In this document: positions 1 through 8,795 of the stretch, one piece after another
Numbering within the stretch: the stretch's first letter is position 1
How the letters are laid out: every line of letters begins with the position of its first letter
Origin: Maritalea mediterranea
Lineage (GTDB): Bacteria; Pseudomonadota; Alphaproteobacteria; Rhizobiales; Devosiaceae
DNA length: 64,000 nt
Direction of reading: 5' to 3'
Assembly: GCF_021568695.1 (NCBI RefSeq)
Contig: NZ_JAKGTI010000002.1
Location: 186,001-250,000, forward strand
Translations under genes and position numbers: made by a program
Notes under the pieces: generated by a model
Told to the model about the DNA's origin: nothing
The model's input: only the letters and a program-made list of their open reading frames with translations
Databases searched by the model: none

Positions 1-312
1 GACCGCCACATACTCGCCCAACTGCTCGGTCACATCCGGCAACTGAACGTCTATCGGCTGAGAAAACTCAATGCTCATAACCCCGCCGCTGGTGGAAATG
101 GAATAGGATGGCAGATTCAACCGGTCGACAAATGTCAGGATGATCCGGCCAAAACCTTCTTGCCCCTGAGCCACCACCTCCAGGCGCTGACGCTCGGTCT
201 GATTTTGGGCCACTGCCACTTGCGGTATTGTGGACATCGCAAAGCCAGCCGCGCACGCTGCCATAACCAGCGTGCGGCACAATCCTTTTTGCAGGGCTTT
301 AAACAACACCAT
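1..312 (-). CDS. Secreted protein of the motility operon, C-terminus cut by window edge
   Basis: Only the first 104 codons are inside the window. The start is the ATG complementary to 310-312. Residues 1-36 read as a signal peptide: basic start, hydrophobic stretch, and a likely cleavage after VAVAQ. The mature part begins with a Glu/Arg/Gln-rich stretch and then a segment of alternating hydrophobic residues. The gene follows motE by 88 bp on the same strand, so it probably ends the fliL-fliM-DUF6468-motE operon. In related alphaproteobacteria a large secreted TPR-type protein often sits here (family knowledge), but no TPR is visible in the part present, so the function is left open. Confidence 0.7.
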   Translation of the reverse strand, partial: MVLFKALQKGLCRTLVMAACAAGFAMSTIPQVAVAQNQTERQRLEVVAQGQEGFGRIILTFVDRLNLPSYSISTSGGVMSIEFSQPIDVQLPDVTEQLGEYVAV

Positions 313-400
313 TTATGGGTGGGCCTCTTTGCGATCAATCGTTGGGATCAATCTAACGCCTAGCAATTAACACTTTACTTACCACAAGCCGCAAAGCCGC

Positions 401-1171
401 TTACTGCCCAACAATTTGCGGCAGGCCGTCTTGTGTCTGCTCGTCAGCGTTCTCATTGTTCTGCAAGTTTGGGTTGGCCAGATTGATGGTCAAGGCTTCT
501 GCTTTTTCAGCATTCATATCCGCCAGAATCGCCGCCATCTTGCGCGGATTCATTTGCTCCACCATACGCACCAGAACCATCATATCAAGCCGATCAAAGA
601 TGCGAGCGGCATCTTGGGATTTCATATTCTCATACATGGACACAAGTGATTTGAACTGCTCATCTTCCAGGCCCTGCTTGCGATCTACCAGCTCTTGAAT
701 ACGCGCTTCAATCTGCTGCAATTCGGCTGCGCGGGTTTCCAGCCGCTTTTCCGCCGCCCGCACAATGTCCTCCTGTACTCTGAGCTGCTCTTCCAGCGCG
801 TCCAGTTCTTTCCGCCGTTCACTCAGCCGCGCCAAAATCGCCCGTTCGGTATCTGCCAGCTGGCCCTCATCAAGCCCAACAATCTCGCCACTCTTGGTGA
901 GTTTAATCGGCGAGGCGTCAGTATTTGATTCCTCAGCAGCCATGTCGCCTTCAGATTTTGTCGCACTATCCGCAAGGCTGTTGCCGGTTGGCTTTGGGGT
1001 ATTGTCGACTTGCACCTGCGCGTCCTGCGGCTTGGCTGGTGCCTCTTGCGCACTCACCATTTGTGCCCCGCTCAGGCTGTAGCCCTCGCCAGATACGATT
1101 CCGAGTACTTTAAACAAGAACAGCGCTCCTGCAGCCACCATGACCACCGGCAACAAGCGAACTGAATTCAT
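401..1171 (-). CDS. motE: MotE-like flagellar/motility chaperone
   Basis: The 256-residue protein has one N-terminal membrane segment (about residues 7-27), a Pro/Ala/Gln-rich periplasmic linker, a coiled coil (about 100-170, rich in Glu, Arg and Leu) and a C-terminal MgtE_N-like module (about 175-230) with the segment MNPRKMAAILADMN. This is the MotE layout; in rhizobia MotE is a periplasmic chaperone of MotC. The start ATG overlaps the stop of the upstream DUF6468 gene by 4 bp (ATGA), indicating translational coupling within the fliL-fliM operon. The assignment rests on architecture and context; the motif itself is short. Confidence 0.8.
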   Translation of the reverse strand: MNSVRLLPVVMVAAGALFLFKVLGIVSGEGYSLSGAQMVSAQEAPAKPQDAQVQVDNTPKPTGNSLADSATKSEGDMAAEESNTDASPIKLTKSGEIVGLDEGQLADTERAILARLSERRKELDALEEQLRVQEDIVRAAEKRLETRAAELQQIEARIQELVDRKQGLEDEQFKSLVSMYENMKSQDAARIFDRLDMMVLVRMVEQMNPRKMAAILADMNAEKAEALTINLANPNLQNNENADEQTQDGLPQIVGQ

Positions 1172-1641
1172 GCGGCTTCACCTTTAGAACGGGTGTATTT
1201 ATCGAGCTGCGACAAGGCATTGCGCGCCCGGGGCGTGCTTGGTTCAACAGGCCGTTCCGCAGCAGGCGGCACTGGCCGATAGCCCGCACCTCCTTTTTGC
1301 GCTTCAGCGTCACGTGCCGTCTTTGCGATCTGACCAATCTTATGCAGCAGCTCTTGCCCCGCTTGTACTTGTTCATTCATTTCGCGGGAGAAGCCCTCAG
1401 CCTGTTGAAGCCGCGCCCGCAACTGCGCGTCGCTCTCAGCGGCGGTCTGCTTCATACCCTGAATAGCGCCATTGGCCATATCCGTGGCCCGCACCAAATC
1501 GGTGATCATGGCCCGCAGGGCATCGCGATCGGCGTGTAGCCGTTTCAGGCGCACATTGAGCACATAGCAATAGCCAATGGTCAGCATCAACAAGATGGCC
1601 ACAGCCCCTTCAACGATCAATCCAAATGCCAGTCCGCCCAT
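1168..1641 (-). CDS. DUF6468 flagellar-operon membrane protein
   Basis: A 157-residue protein with one N-terminal membrane helix (LAFGLIVEGAVAILLMLTIG, residues 4-23), a long charged coiled coil (about 35-115) and a Pro-rich basic tail. The start at 1641 is chosen over the upstream alternative because it is preceded by an AGGGGAG ribosome binding site. It lies 1 bp after fliM and overlaps motE by 4 bp. Proteins of this shape (DUF6468) are regularly found between fliM and motE in alphaproteobacteria. The molecular role is not known; a structural part in the basal body or stator assembly is inference from position. Confidence 0.75.
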   Translation of the reverse strand: MGGLAFGLIVEGAVAILLMLTIGYCYVLNVRLKRLHADRDALRAMITDLVRATDMANGAIQGMKQTAAESDAQLRARLQQAEGFSREMNEQVQAGQELLHKIGQIAKTARDAEAQKGGAGYRPVPPAAERPVEPSTPRARNALSQLDKYTRSKGEAA

Positions 1642-1642
1642 A

Positions 1643-2773
1643 TTAATCACTCCCCTGCTCGTCCATCGCCTCAAACACCGACATATTCACTTTCGGTGGG
1701 TTGAGCGGACGGGTTACCCTTACAGAAACATATTTGCCGATATGACCCATCTGGGCTTCGGTCAATTTCACATCGCCACAACGCAGGGACACCGGATCAT
1801 TAGGCGTGCGCTCAAACATCAGCGTATCGCCCTGTTCGATATTCATCGCTTGCGAGAGTGGAATTTCCCATTCGTGCAGCACCGCTTCCAGCTCCGTTTC
1901 CGCGGCGTAAATTTCCGAGGCCAAGTGCCCTTCCCAAATCGGGTCACGGCCGAACTTTTCCCCCATGAACATTTGCAGCAATTGTTCACGGATCGGTTCA
2001 ATCGTCGCATAGGGCAACAGGATCTCGACCTTACCGCCCCGGTCATCCATATCAATGCGCAACTCGATCAAAATCGCCGCGTTGGCAGGCCGCGCAATCG
2101 CGGCAAAGCGCGGATTGGTTTCCATGCGCTCCACATTGAACGTGACAGGTGTCAGCGGCTCAAAGGCCTTCATCATATCATCGAGGATCAACTCGATCAT
2201 ACGCTTGGTCAGGCTCATCTCGATGGTGGTATAGGGCCGCCCTTCCACCCGGATCGTATTGTTGCCGCGACGCCCGCCCAACAACACATCGATCATGGAG
2301 TAAATCAGATTACTCTCGACCGTCATCAGGCCAAAATTGTCCCACTCTTCAGCTTTAAGCACGGTCAGTATTGCTGGCAAAGGCACCGAGTTCAAATAGT
2401 CGCCAAACCGCACCGAGGTGATGCTGTCGAGGGACACTTCCACATTGTCCGAAGTGAAATTGCGCAAGGAGGTTGTTGTTAACCGCACCAGACGGTCAAA
2501 TACAATCTCCAACATCGGCAAACGTTCATAGGAGACAAGAGCCGAATTGATCAGCGCCTGCACCCCGGACATCTCGCCTTCATTCAAGTCCGCCTGGTCA
2601 AAACCAAGCAGATTATCAATCTCATCCTGATTAAGGATGCGGTCGGCTTGGGATTCATTATCACCATCGTCCGCACCTTCGATCATCGAGGCCCATTCAG
2701 ACGCCATATCGTCGTCATTTTTGGACTGTTCTTCGTCCAGAGCACTCATCAGATCGTCTTTTTCATCAGCCAT
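1643..2773 (-). CDS. fliM: Flagellar motor switch protein FliM
   Basis: A 376-residue C-ring protein. The N-terminal segment LNQDEIDNLLG (about residues 47-57) is the conserved CheY-P binding motif. The middle CheC-like domain follows (about 75-260, including LLGGRRG), and the C-terminal SpoA/FliN-like domain lies at about 285-365. Length is somewhat above the usual 330-350 because of an acidic N-terminal extension. It is 9 bp downstream of fliL and 1 bp upstream of the DUF6468 gene. It sits at the cytoplasmic base of the flagellum and sets rotation direction or speed. Confidence 0.97.
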   Translation of the reverse strand: MADEKDDLMSALDEEQSKNDDDMASEWASMIEGADDGDNESQADRILNQDEIDNLLGFDQADLNEGEMSGVQALINSALVSYERLPMLEIVFDRLVRLTTTSLRNFTSDNVEVSLDSITSVRFGDYLNSVPLPAILTVLKAEEWDNFGLMTVESNLIYSMIDVLLGGRRGNNTIRVEGRPYTTIEMSLTKRMIELILDDMMKAFEPLTPVTFNVERMETNPRFAAIARPANAAILIELRIDMDDRGGKVEILLPYATIEPIREQLLQMFMGEKFGRDPIWEGHLASEIYAAETELEAVLHEWEIPLSQAMNIEQGDTLMFERTPNDPVSLRCGDVKLTEAQMGHIGKYVSVRVTRPLNPPKVNMSVFEAMDEQGSD

Positions 2774-2782
2774 GATGTAAAC

Positions 2783-3277
2783 CTATTGAACCAGAATTTC
2801 TTTAAACAGAATGCTGTCCACCTGCGCGGGAAACACTGCAAGATTGACCCGGCGACGCAATTCCTCCTTCAACCGATAAATCCCGGCAGAACCTTCCAAA
2901 TCAGATCGCCGAAGTTCGCGTAGATAGACTTGGAACGTGTCCAACACCCGAGGCATACGCGGCTCAACAATCTCAATAAGGGACTCATCAGAGAGCTCAA
3001 GCGCAATCGCAAGCTTCAAAAACACTTCATCATTGTCCGCATCATCGTTCAGATTGACCGTGATGGTGGGCAGGTCATAAAAAATGGCCGCGCGCACATC
3101 TTGCAGCTCGGCATTGTCCTGTTCCGCATTGGCAAACATAAAGAAGTAGACAGCCGCGCCGATCGCCGCCAAAAGCAACACAGCCCCCCCGATGATGATC
3201 ATCATGGGCGGCTTTTTCTTTTTGGCTTCACCTTCTTCCCCATCGATGGGGTCGATATTTGCATCTTCGTTGGCCAT
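2783..3277 (-). CDS. fliL: Flagellar basal body-associated protein FliL
   Basis: A 164-residue protein with a short acidic/Lys-rich cytoplasmic N-terminus, one membrane helix (about residues 26-46) and a periplasmic FliL domain containing YDLPTITVNLN. FliL supports stator function at the motor. The ATG at 3277 is chosen over a TTG 12 bases upstream because GAGGA lies 6 bases before it. It is the first gene of a leftward operon with fliM, a DUF6468 gene and motE. A CtrA-like box lies 79-93 bases upstream. Confidence 0.93.
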   Translation of the reverse strand: MANEDANIDPIDGEEGEAKKKKPPMMIIIGGAVLLLAAIGAAVYFFMFANAEQDNAELQDVRAAIFYDLPTITVNLNDDADNDEVFLKLAIALELSDESLIEIVEPRMPRVLDTFQVYLRELRRSDLEGSAGIYRLKEELRRRVNLAVFPAQVDSILFKEILVQ

Positions 3278-3355
3278 GCCGGTCCTCAATAGTCCTTAGA
3301 ATCATAGGCGCTGCGCGCACATTGCCTATACATACTAGTGGTAAGGTCGAGAAGG

Positions 3356-3370
3356 TTAACGAAGGGTTAC
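3356..3370 (-). promoter_or_regulatory. CtrA-like box upstream of fliL
   Basis: On the + strand the sequence TTAA-CGAAGGG-TTAC fits the CtrA consensus TTAA-N7-TTAA with one mismatch. On the minus strand it ends with the extended half-site TTAACC. It lies 79-93 bases upstream of the fliL start. In Caulobacter the fliLM operon is a known CtrA target; extension to this organism is inference. Confidence 0.55.
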
Positions 3371-3486
3371 TTTTTGCATTTTGCGGCAATTTTTGCCCGG
3401 TAAATTTTTCCACCCTGCAGATATGCCATTGCACTATTCGGTTCGCATTTTCATAAAAATTGAATAAAATCATACACTTAAAAAAC

Positions 3487-3502
3487 TGGCACGATCCTCG
3501 CA
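3487..3502 (+). promoter_or_regulatory. Sigma-54 promoter for flgF-flgG-flgA-flgH
   Basis: TGGCACG-ATCC-TCGCA matches the -24/-12 consensus TGGCACG-N4-TTGCA with one mismatch and correct GG-to-GC spacing. It lies 70 bases before the flgF start on the same strand. Sigma-54 control of rod and hook genes is established in Caulobacter. Confidence 0.7.
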
Positions 3503-3571
3503 TTACTGATGGCAGACCCGCCGACTTGGGGAAGTCGAACGGTCAAACATTAAATTGGGGAGACAGGTGCC

Positions 3572-4309
3572 ATGGAAAACGCACAGCTCATCGGCTTATC
3601 AAGACAAATCGCACTGCGGCGGCAAATGGATGTCGTGGCCAACAATATGGCTAACTTGAACACTGTCGGTTACAAAAATATGGACATTCTTTTCGAAGAA
3701 TATGTCATGCCGGTCGCCCGTCATAAAGATTTTGAAATGCTGGACCAGCCGCTTTCTTACACACAGGATTGGGCGACAGTTCACGACTTTTCTTCCGGCA
3801 GCATCACGCAAACAGGCAACCCGCTGGATGTCGCCATCCAGGGCAAGGGCTTCTTTGTTATTGATACGCCGGGCGGCGAGCGTTACACCCGCAACGGTTC
3901 ATTTCAGTTGAACGAGCGGGGCGAACTGGTCACATCCGAGGGCTATAACGTGTTGGCCGATGGTGGCTTTGTAACTTTCGGCCCGGAAGAAACCGGCATA
4001 ACCATCACCGCAGAGGGCCGCGTGACCTCCTCCGCTGGCGACAAAGGTATTCTGCGTGTTGCCGAGTTTGATAATCCGCAAAGCTTGCGGCGCGAGGGCG
4101 ACACCATGTTCTCAGGCGAAAACCCAATTTACGACAACCCATCCCGCTTTGTGCAAATGGCTATTGAGCGCTCCAATGTCTCTGGCGTTTCTGAAATGAC
4201 CGAGATGATCCGCGTCACAAAGGCCTATGAATCCATTTCGGGCATGCAACAACGCCAGGACGAATTGCGCCGCACAGCGATCCGCAAACTTGGCGACACC
4301 AAAGCTTAA
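3572..4309 (+). CDS. flgF: Flagellar proximal rod protein FlgF
   Basis: A 245-residue axial rod protein. The N-terminal rod-family signature (VVANNMANLNTVGYK) and the C-terminal segment (MIRVTKAYESISGMQQ) are both present, and a flgE/F/G-type middle domain lies between. The start is supported by GGGGAGA upstream. It is first in the flgF-flgG-flgA-flgH operon, with 23 bp to flgG. It is exported by the flagellar type III apparatus and forms the proximal rod. Confidence 0.96.
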   Translation: MENAQLIGLSRQIALRRQMDVVANNMANLNTVGYKNMDILFEEYVMPVARHKDFEMLDQPLSYTQDWATVHDFSSGSITQTGNPLDVAIQGKGFFVIDTPGGERYTRNGSFQLNERGELVTSEGYNVLADGGFVTFGPEETGITITAEGRVTSSAGDKGILRVAEFDNPQSLRREGDTMFSGENPIYDNPSRFVQMAIERSNVSGVSEMTEMIRVTKAYESISGMQQRQDELRRTAIRKLGDTKA

Positions 4310-4332
4310 GTGAAAGCGAAAGGAACAGAATT

Positions 4333-5118
4333 ATGAAGGCACTCTATATCGCTTCCACAGGCATGTCAGCGCAGGAACGCAATGTGGAGATTATCTCCAA
4401 CAACATCGCCAACATGCGCACCACCGGCTTCAAACGCCAACGTGCCGACTTTCAGGATTTGCTCTATCAAGTCTATCGACGCGCCGGCTCGCAAACTTCC
4501 GCCGCTGGCACCCAGTTGCCTACAGGCGTTGAAATTGGCTCAGGTGTAAAAACCGGTGCCACACCTCGCGTGATGAGCCAAGGCAATATCCAGCCGACAG
4601 AAAAAGAGCTAGATATCGCCATTCGCGGCGAAGGCTTTTTCTCGATCAACCTGCCGGATGGCCGCACAGGGTACACCCGCGACGGCTCATTTGAACGTGA
4701 TTCCAACGGCGATCTGGTGACCATCGAGGGCTACATCGTGCAGCCGGGCATCAACATTCCTGCAAATGCCCGCGCAGTATCGATCTCAGCCGACGGCACA
4801 GTCGAAGCGTTTCTGGACAATGAATCAACGCCAACCGCCCTCGGGCAAATCCAGCTCAGTCGTTTTGCCAACAAGGCGGGCCTCGAAAGCATTGGCGACA
4901 ACGCCTATGTGGAAACCGCCGCTTCCGGGCCAGCGCAAAACGGCGTCGCCAATCAGGATGGGTTCGGCAATATGCTGCAAAAACATTTGGAACTCGCCAA
5001 CGTCAATGCGGTAACAGAAATTGCAGATCTGATTGCTGCGCAGCGTGCCTATGAAATGAACGCACGTGTCATTTCTGGGGCTGACCAGATGCTGCAAGCT
5101 ACATCGCAGATCCGCTAG
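4333..5118 (+). CDS. flgG: Flagellar distal rod protein FlgG
   Basis: A 261-residue protein of standard length. It starts MKALYIASTGMSAQERNVE and contains the rod signature ISNNIANMRTTGFKRQ; the C-terminus LIAAQRAYEMNARVIS is typical of FlgG. AAAGGAACAG precedes the ATG. It forms the distal rod to which the hook is joined, and lies between flgF and flgA in one transcription unit. Confidence 0.97.
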   Translation: MKALYIASTGMSAQERNVEIISNNIANMRTTGFKRQRADFQDLLYQVYRRAGSQTSAAGTQLPTGVEIGSGVKTGATPRVMSQGNIQPTEKELDIAIRGEGFFSINLPDGRTGYTRDGSFERDSNGDLVTIEGYIVQPGINIPANARAVSISADGTVEAFLDNESTPTALGQIQLSRFANKAGLESIGDNAYVETAASGPAQNGVANQDGFGNMLQKHLELANVNAVTEIADLIAAQRAYEMNARVISGADQMLQATSQIR

Positions 5119-5133
5119 GGGTAGGTTGAGAAC

Positions 5134-6090
5134 ATGTTTAAAACACTCACAAAAACTGCACTGGTGCTTGCCACTTCCCTTCTGGCGCAAAATGCGTGGG
5201 CCACCCCTGTGCTCAAGCCGTCCATCATTGTGGACACCAAAATCGTCACCGTCGGAGACATGTTCGACAATGCCGGTATTCACGCCGAAACCGCCCTTTT
5301 TCGCAGCCCTGCGCCGGGGACTGTCGGCGCGGTCCCACTTGCATCTGTACAATTGGCTGCCCAGCGGGCCGGACTGGAAAACTACGATACGGCGGGCCTG
5401 TCCCAAGTGCGGGTTGAGCGCGCTGGCATCAAAATCGACAACAATTTTGTTGCACAATTGGTCAATGAAGAACTGGCGGCCCGGCAATTGTTGCTGGCGG
5501 GGGAAACCGCCCAGGTGCGTTTGAACACCGGTTTGAACAAGCTGTTTGCCGATAGCGCTTCGGACAATCCGGTCATGGTACTTGATTTTGAAGTTGGCCC
5601 TCAAACGCGCACCTTCACGGCGCGCCTGGCCCTCGCCGGCCATAGACAACCGCTGCAAATTAACGGCCGGATCGACATTTTGATCGAGGCGCCTTTTGTG
5701 GCCACATCCAAAGCTAAGGGCGAAATCTTGAAACTGAGCGATATTGAAATGCGGCCCGCCTCAGAGCAAGTGGTGCGTGCACAAGGTTCAGTTCAAATCG
5801 AAGATCTGGTGGGCAAAAGCCTCACCCGCTCCCTGCGAGGTGGCAGCCCAATCCGGATGTCCGATGTAACCGAGCCCGATGTGATCAACCGCAATGATCT
5901 GGTTACGCTTTATTTCAAAAAGGGTGCCCTCACCCTCACCGTGAAGGCCAAGGCATTGCAATCAGCTGCCATCGATGAGCCGGTCACTGTTCTCAATCTG
6001 ATGTCCAACAAACCAATTCAGGGCATCGTTACTGGCGCAGGCGCCGTGGCCATCCCAACCGGTCCCGCCAAAATCGCGACAGCGAATTAG
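5134..6090 (+). CDS. flgA: P-ring assembly chaperone FlgA
   Basis: A 318-residue protein with a clear signal peptide (about residues 1-23, ending NAWA). The C-terminal SAF/ChapFlgA domain (about 190-310) contains the conserved run SLRGGSPIRMSDV and the closing IQGIVTGAGAV. FlgA acts in the periplasm to help FlgI polymerise into the P ring. It lies 15 bp after flgG and 10 bp before flgH, so it is clearly co-transcribed; its partner flgI is in a separate unit at 11.6 kb. Confidence 0.95.
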   Translation: MFKTLTKTALVLATSLLAQNAWATPVLKPSIIVDTKIVTVGDMFDNAGIHAETALFRSPAPGTVGAVPLASVQLAAQRAGLENYDTAGLSQVRVERAGIKIDNNFVAQLVNEELAARQLLLAGETAQVRLNTGLNKLFADSASDNPVMVLDFEVGPQTRTFTARLALAGHRQPLQINGRIDILIEAPFVATSKAKGEILKLSDIEMRPASEQVVRAQGSVQIEDLVGKSLTRSLRGGSPIRMSDVTEPDVINRNDLVTLYFKKGALTLTVKAKALQSAAIDEPVTVLNLMSNKPIQGIVTGAGAVAIPTGPAKIATAN

Positions 6091-6100
6091 GAGCGCGAAG

Positions 6101-6835
6101 ATGAAACTTATTCAACTCGTCATATTGATCGCCATGGGCATCTCATTGACTGCCTGCACCACCGCCAACCGGATTGCCAGCATCGGCAAGGCACCGTCCT
6201 TGACCGCCATCGAAAACCCGCAGGCCAGAGCAGGCTACAAGCCAGTGTCGATGCCGATGCCGGAGCCTGAAAAGGTCTCCTATCAGCCAAACTCATTGTT
6301 TATCTCTGGCAAGCGTGGCTTCTTCAAAGACCAACGCGCCAGCAAGGTGGGCGATATTCTCACCGTGGATGTGACCATTGCTGACAAAGCCCAGATTGCC
6401 AACAAAACATCACGCTCCCGCACCAGCACAAATGATGCAGGCGCTGGTGGGGTGGTCGGCTCCATCTTTAACTCCGTCGTGCCCGACGTTTCAGCAAATG
6501 GCGCGATCGAACTCAGCTCTGGTTCTGCCGACACAGGCGATGGTTCGGTGAACCGCTCTGAAACCCTAGACACATCTGTTGCAGCCGTGGTGGTACAGGT
6601 ACTGCCCAATGGCAACCTGGTAATCGAAGGACGTCAGGAAGTGCGGGTAAACTTTGAAGTCCGCGACCTGATCATCGCTGGTGTGGTCCGGCCCGAAGAT
6701 ATCGGCGCCAACAACACCATCCCGTCAGAAAAGATTGCCCAGGCCCGCATCTCATATGGCGGCCGCGGCCAGATCACCGATGTACAACAGCCACGTTATG
6801 GCCAGCAATTTATGGACGCCATTCTCCCCTTCTAA
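6101..6835 (+). CDS. flgH: Flagellar L-ring lipoprotein FlgH
   Basis: A 244-residue lipoprotein. The signal peptide ends in a lipobox (SLTAC, Cys at about residue 19). The conserved FlgH region includes GDILTVDVTI, VVQVLPNGNLVIEG and the C-terminal RISYGGRGQITDVQQPRYG. It forms the outer-membrane L ring. The gene closes the flgF operon and is followed by two consecutive hairpins. Confidence 0.97.
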   Translation: MKLIQLVILIAMGISLTACTTANRIASIGKAPSLTAIENPQARAGYKPVSMPMPEPEKVSYQPNSLFISGKRGFFKDQRASKVGDILTVDVTIADKAQIANKTSRSRTSTNDAGAGGVVGSIFNSVVPDVSANGAIELSSGSADTGDGSVNRSETLDTSVAAVVVQVLPNGNLVIEGRQEVRVNFEVRDLIIAGVVRPEDIGANNTIPSEKIAQARISYGGRGQITDVQQPRYGQQFMDAILPF

Positions 6836-6849
6836 GGTGTCCATATATT

Positions 6850-6925
6850 GGCTGATCGCTTTCCCCAATTTGTGATCAGCCCTTCCCCAAAGGGCGCGAC
6901 TTTCCCCAATTGGTCGCGCCCTTTT
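6850..6925 (+). terminator. Double-hairpin terminator after flgH
   Basis: Two stems follow each other: GGCTGATC/GATCAGCC (6850-6857 with 6874-6881) and AGGGCGCGAC/GTCGCGCCCT (6891-6900 with 6913-6922). The second is followed by TTTTTG. Both loops contain the same 11-mer TTTCCCCAATT. The second hairpin is a canonical intrinsic terminator of the flg operon and may also serve the converging DMT gene. Confidence 0.85.
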
Positions 6926-6951
6926 TGTTTTTAAAGCGCTACGGTCAGGAC

Positions 6952-7905
6952 CTAGCCTTTCCGGCCAAAATTGGCCCCATTGAAAATCACCACCCCGGCG
7001 ATCACAGCCGCACCGCCCAGCACCACCATCAAGGTCAGGTCTTCGCGCAAAAAGGTCGCGGCCAAAATTGCGCCAACCAGCGCAATAACCGGTCCGATCT
7101 GGCTCAAATAGACGGGCCCGCCGCGCTTTTGCAGCACAAAATAGAAGCCGAACCCGGCAGCAAAACACAGCATTTGCGCGCCCATCACCACAAGGCCCGC
7201 CTTGCTGACTGTTTCATGGCTCAACTCACCAGTGAGCAGCGCAAATAAATAGCTATAGAGCCCGGCCATGATCAGCATCCAGGGCGCCAGCGCCAAGGGT
7301 GCCGCATCTTTGGGCCAAAAGCGCGAGCGGAAAATATTACCCAACGCCAAAAACACTGGCCCCATCAGACTGACAATGATCCAGAGCGGCGCAATGCTGG
7401 TGTCCGTCAATTTGCCAAACGCCAGCAACATCGCCCCCAACAGCGCCATGGCGACGCCAAAGATTTTGCCTAACGAAAAGCGGTCATCACCAATCGCCAC
7501 AGCAACAAAAAAGGTCAGCACCGGCGCAAAAGCGGTGGCAAAAGCAATAAAGCCCGCCCCCACATACCGCACGGCAAAAAAGAACATCAGATTGGGCACC
7601 ACAAACAACAGGCCGGACATAAAATTATAGCGCCAAACACCTGCATCAAATCGGGCTCGCTGACCAAAAAGGCTGGTTCCCGCGAGCATCAACAGCCCGC
7701 CCCCCAGCGTGGTGTGGGCCAGATAAATGGTCGGCGTCCAGCCCGTATTGATTGCCACTTTGCCCAAAACGGCGGTGACGCCCAGAAAGAACCCCACAAT
7801 CAGCAACAAGAGCAACATGCCGAAATCAAATTGATGCCAAAAGCGCCGCATTGGGGACGCGCCAAGATTGATGGTTGGATTTTGTGACAGGTTGGTCATA
7901 CTCAT
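6952..7905 (-). CDS. DMT/EamA-family inner-membrane exporter
   Basis: A 317-residue protein with about ten hydrophobic segments in two EamA repeats, the layout of drug/metabolite transporters. Signature-like Gly/Pro-containing helices are seen, for example FLGVTAVLGKVAINTGWTP in the first repeat. The start is uncertain: an ATG at 7905, another at 7899, or a TTG at 7923 are in frame. It is divergent from a MarR-type regulator with a palindromic operator between them, so drug- or metabolite-responsive expression is likely. The substrate cannot be read from the sequence. It is not a flagellar gene although it sits in a flagellar region. Confidence 0.85.
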   Translation of the reverse strand: MSMTNLSQNPTINLGASPMRRFWHQFDFGMLLLLLIVGFFLGVTAVLGKVAINTGWTPTIYLAHTTLGGGLLMLAGTSLFGQRARFDAGVWRYNFMSGLLFVVPNLMFFFAVRYVGAGFIAFATAFAPVLTFFVAVAIGDDRFSLGKIFGVAMALLGAMLLAFGKLTDTSIAPLWIIVSLMGPVFLALGNIFRSRFWPKDAAPLALAPWMLIMAGLYSYLFALLTGELSHETVSKAGLVVMGAQMLCFAAGFGFYFVLQKRGGPVYLSQIGPVIALVGAILAATFLREDLTLMVVLGGAAVIAGVVIFNGANFGRKG

Positions 7906-7940
7906 ATTCTGTTTGGACTTCAATTTATCTTACCATAAAG

Positions 7941-7958
7941 TATCTTGACATTAAGATA
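7941..7958. promoter_or_regulatory. Palindromic MarR-type operator
   Basis: TATCTTGACATTAAGATA has arms TATCTT/AAGATA around a short centre, matching the usual MarR-family operator shape. It lies between the divergent DMT gene and the MarR gene, 12 bp before the MarR start. Autoregulation and control of the exporter are inferred. Confidence 0.7.
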
Positions 7959-7969
7959 AAGGAAAAAAT

Positions 7970-8482
7970 ATGGATCGCGCAGCGTTGGCCGCCAAACAAT
8001 GGCAAAAAGAACGTCCGGAACTGGACCCCGTCCCCATGGAAACCCTGGGGCGCATCGCCGAATTATCCTTGCGGGCCCAGCGCGATCACATCGAGCCACT
8101 CTTTGCACGCTACGGATTGCAACCAGGCGAATTTGATGTGCTGGCCACACTGCGCCGCGCCGGGGCGCCCTTTGCCCTGTCGCCAACCGCGCTTTATGAA
8201 GCCACCATGGTCTCCTCCGGCGGCATGACCAACCGCATCGACAAGCTGGAAAAAGCCGGGCTGATCGAACGCCGCCCCAACCCCAATGATCGCCGCTCAA
8301 ATCTGGTGGCGCTCACCGCCGCAGGCCGCGCCAAAATCGATGAAATGGTGCCAGAACATGTCGCCAACGAAGCCAGTTTGCTCGCGGCCCTCAGTGCTGA
8401 TGAAATCACCCAGCTCAATCACTTGACCCGAAAACTGTTAGTCCACCTTGATCAGCTCGAACAAAATGAGGGGTCCCAATAG
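7970..8482 (+). CDS. MarR-family transcriptional regulator
   Basis: A 170-residue winged-helix protein. The recognition region SGGMTNRIDKLEKAGLIERR and the wing NPNDRRSNLVALTAAG (about residues 84-120) are characteristic of MarR. AAAGGA lies before the ATG. It is divergent from the DMT exporter and shares the palindrome at 7941-7958. It probably represses the exporter and itself until a ligand binds; the ligand is unknown. Confidence 0.93.
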   Translation: MDRAALAAKQWQKERPELDPVPMETLGRIAELSLRAQRDHIEPLFARYGLQPGEFDVLATLRRAGAPFALSPTALYEATMVSSGGMTNRIDKLEKAGLIERRPNPNDRRSNLVALTAAGRAKIDEMVPEHVANEASLLAALSADEITQLNHLTRKLLVHLDQLEQNEGSQ

Positions 8483-8740
8483 CGATATCCGCCAAACCGC
8501 GGATCAGCCCAGTCACGAAAGGCGTCGTCCGTACCTGGCGCATACAATCATGTCATTTGAGCCAATCAATATGGGCGGCCCCTCTCCCCCGCCGCTCCAG
8601 AAATAGAAACCTTTTTATACATCAACGCGCTAGCAGATAAATCCGACTCACCATCTCAAGCAATCGGCCGACATACCTTTTGACAATTTCTCATACCGAA
8701 GCAGCGGCAAGGCGCACTGCCCCCGCTGCAACCACCACAA
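8483..8740. other. Non-coding stretch, no feature seen
   Basis: Together with the terminator that follows, this is a gap of about 313 bases between the MarR gene and the leftward gene ending at 8796. No open frame with a plausible start and ribosome site, no palindrome and no repeat from the middle region was recognised. Confidence 0.5.
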
Positions 8741-8767
8741 AAAACGGCGCCAAAAATGGCGCCGTTT
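8741..8767 (-). terminator. Intrinsic terminator of the coiled-coil gene
   Basis: AACGGCGCC/GGCGCCGTT arms (8743-8751 with 8758-8766) form a 9-bp stem. On the minus strand it is followed by a run of seven T. It lies 29 bp beyond the stop at 8796. Confidence 0.85.
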
Positions 8768-8795
8768 TGGATGATAGCGAACGATAAACGAGCGC

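Noticed and set aside
1577-2482. 301-codon open frame opposite fliM
   Set aside because: Antisense of an unmistakable fliM gene.
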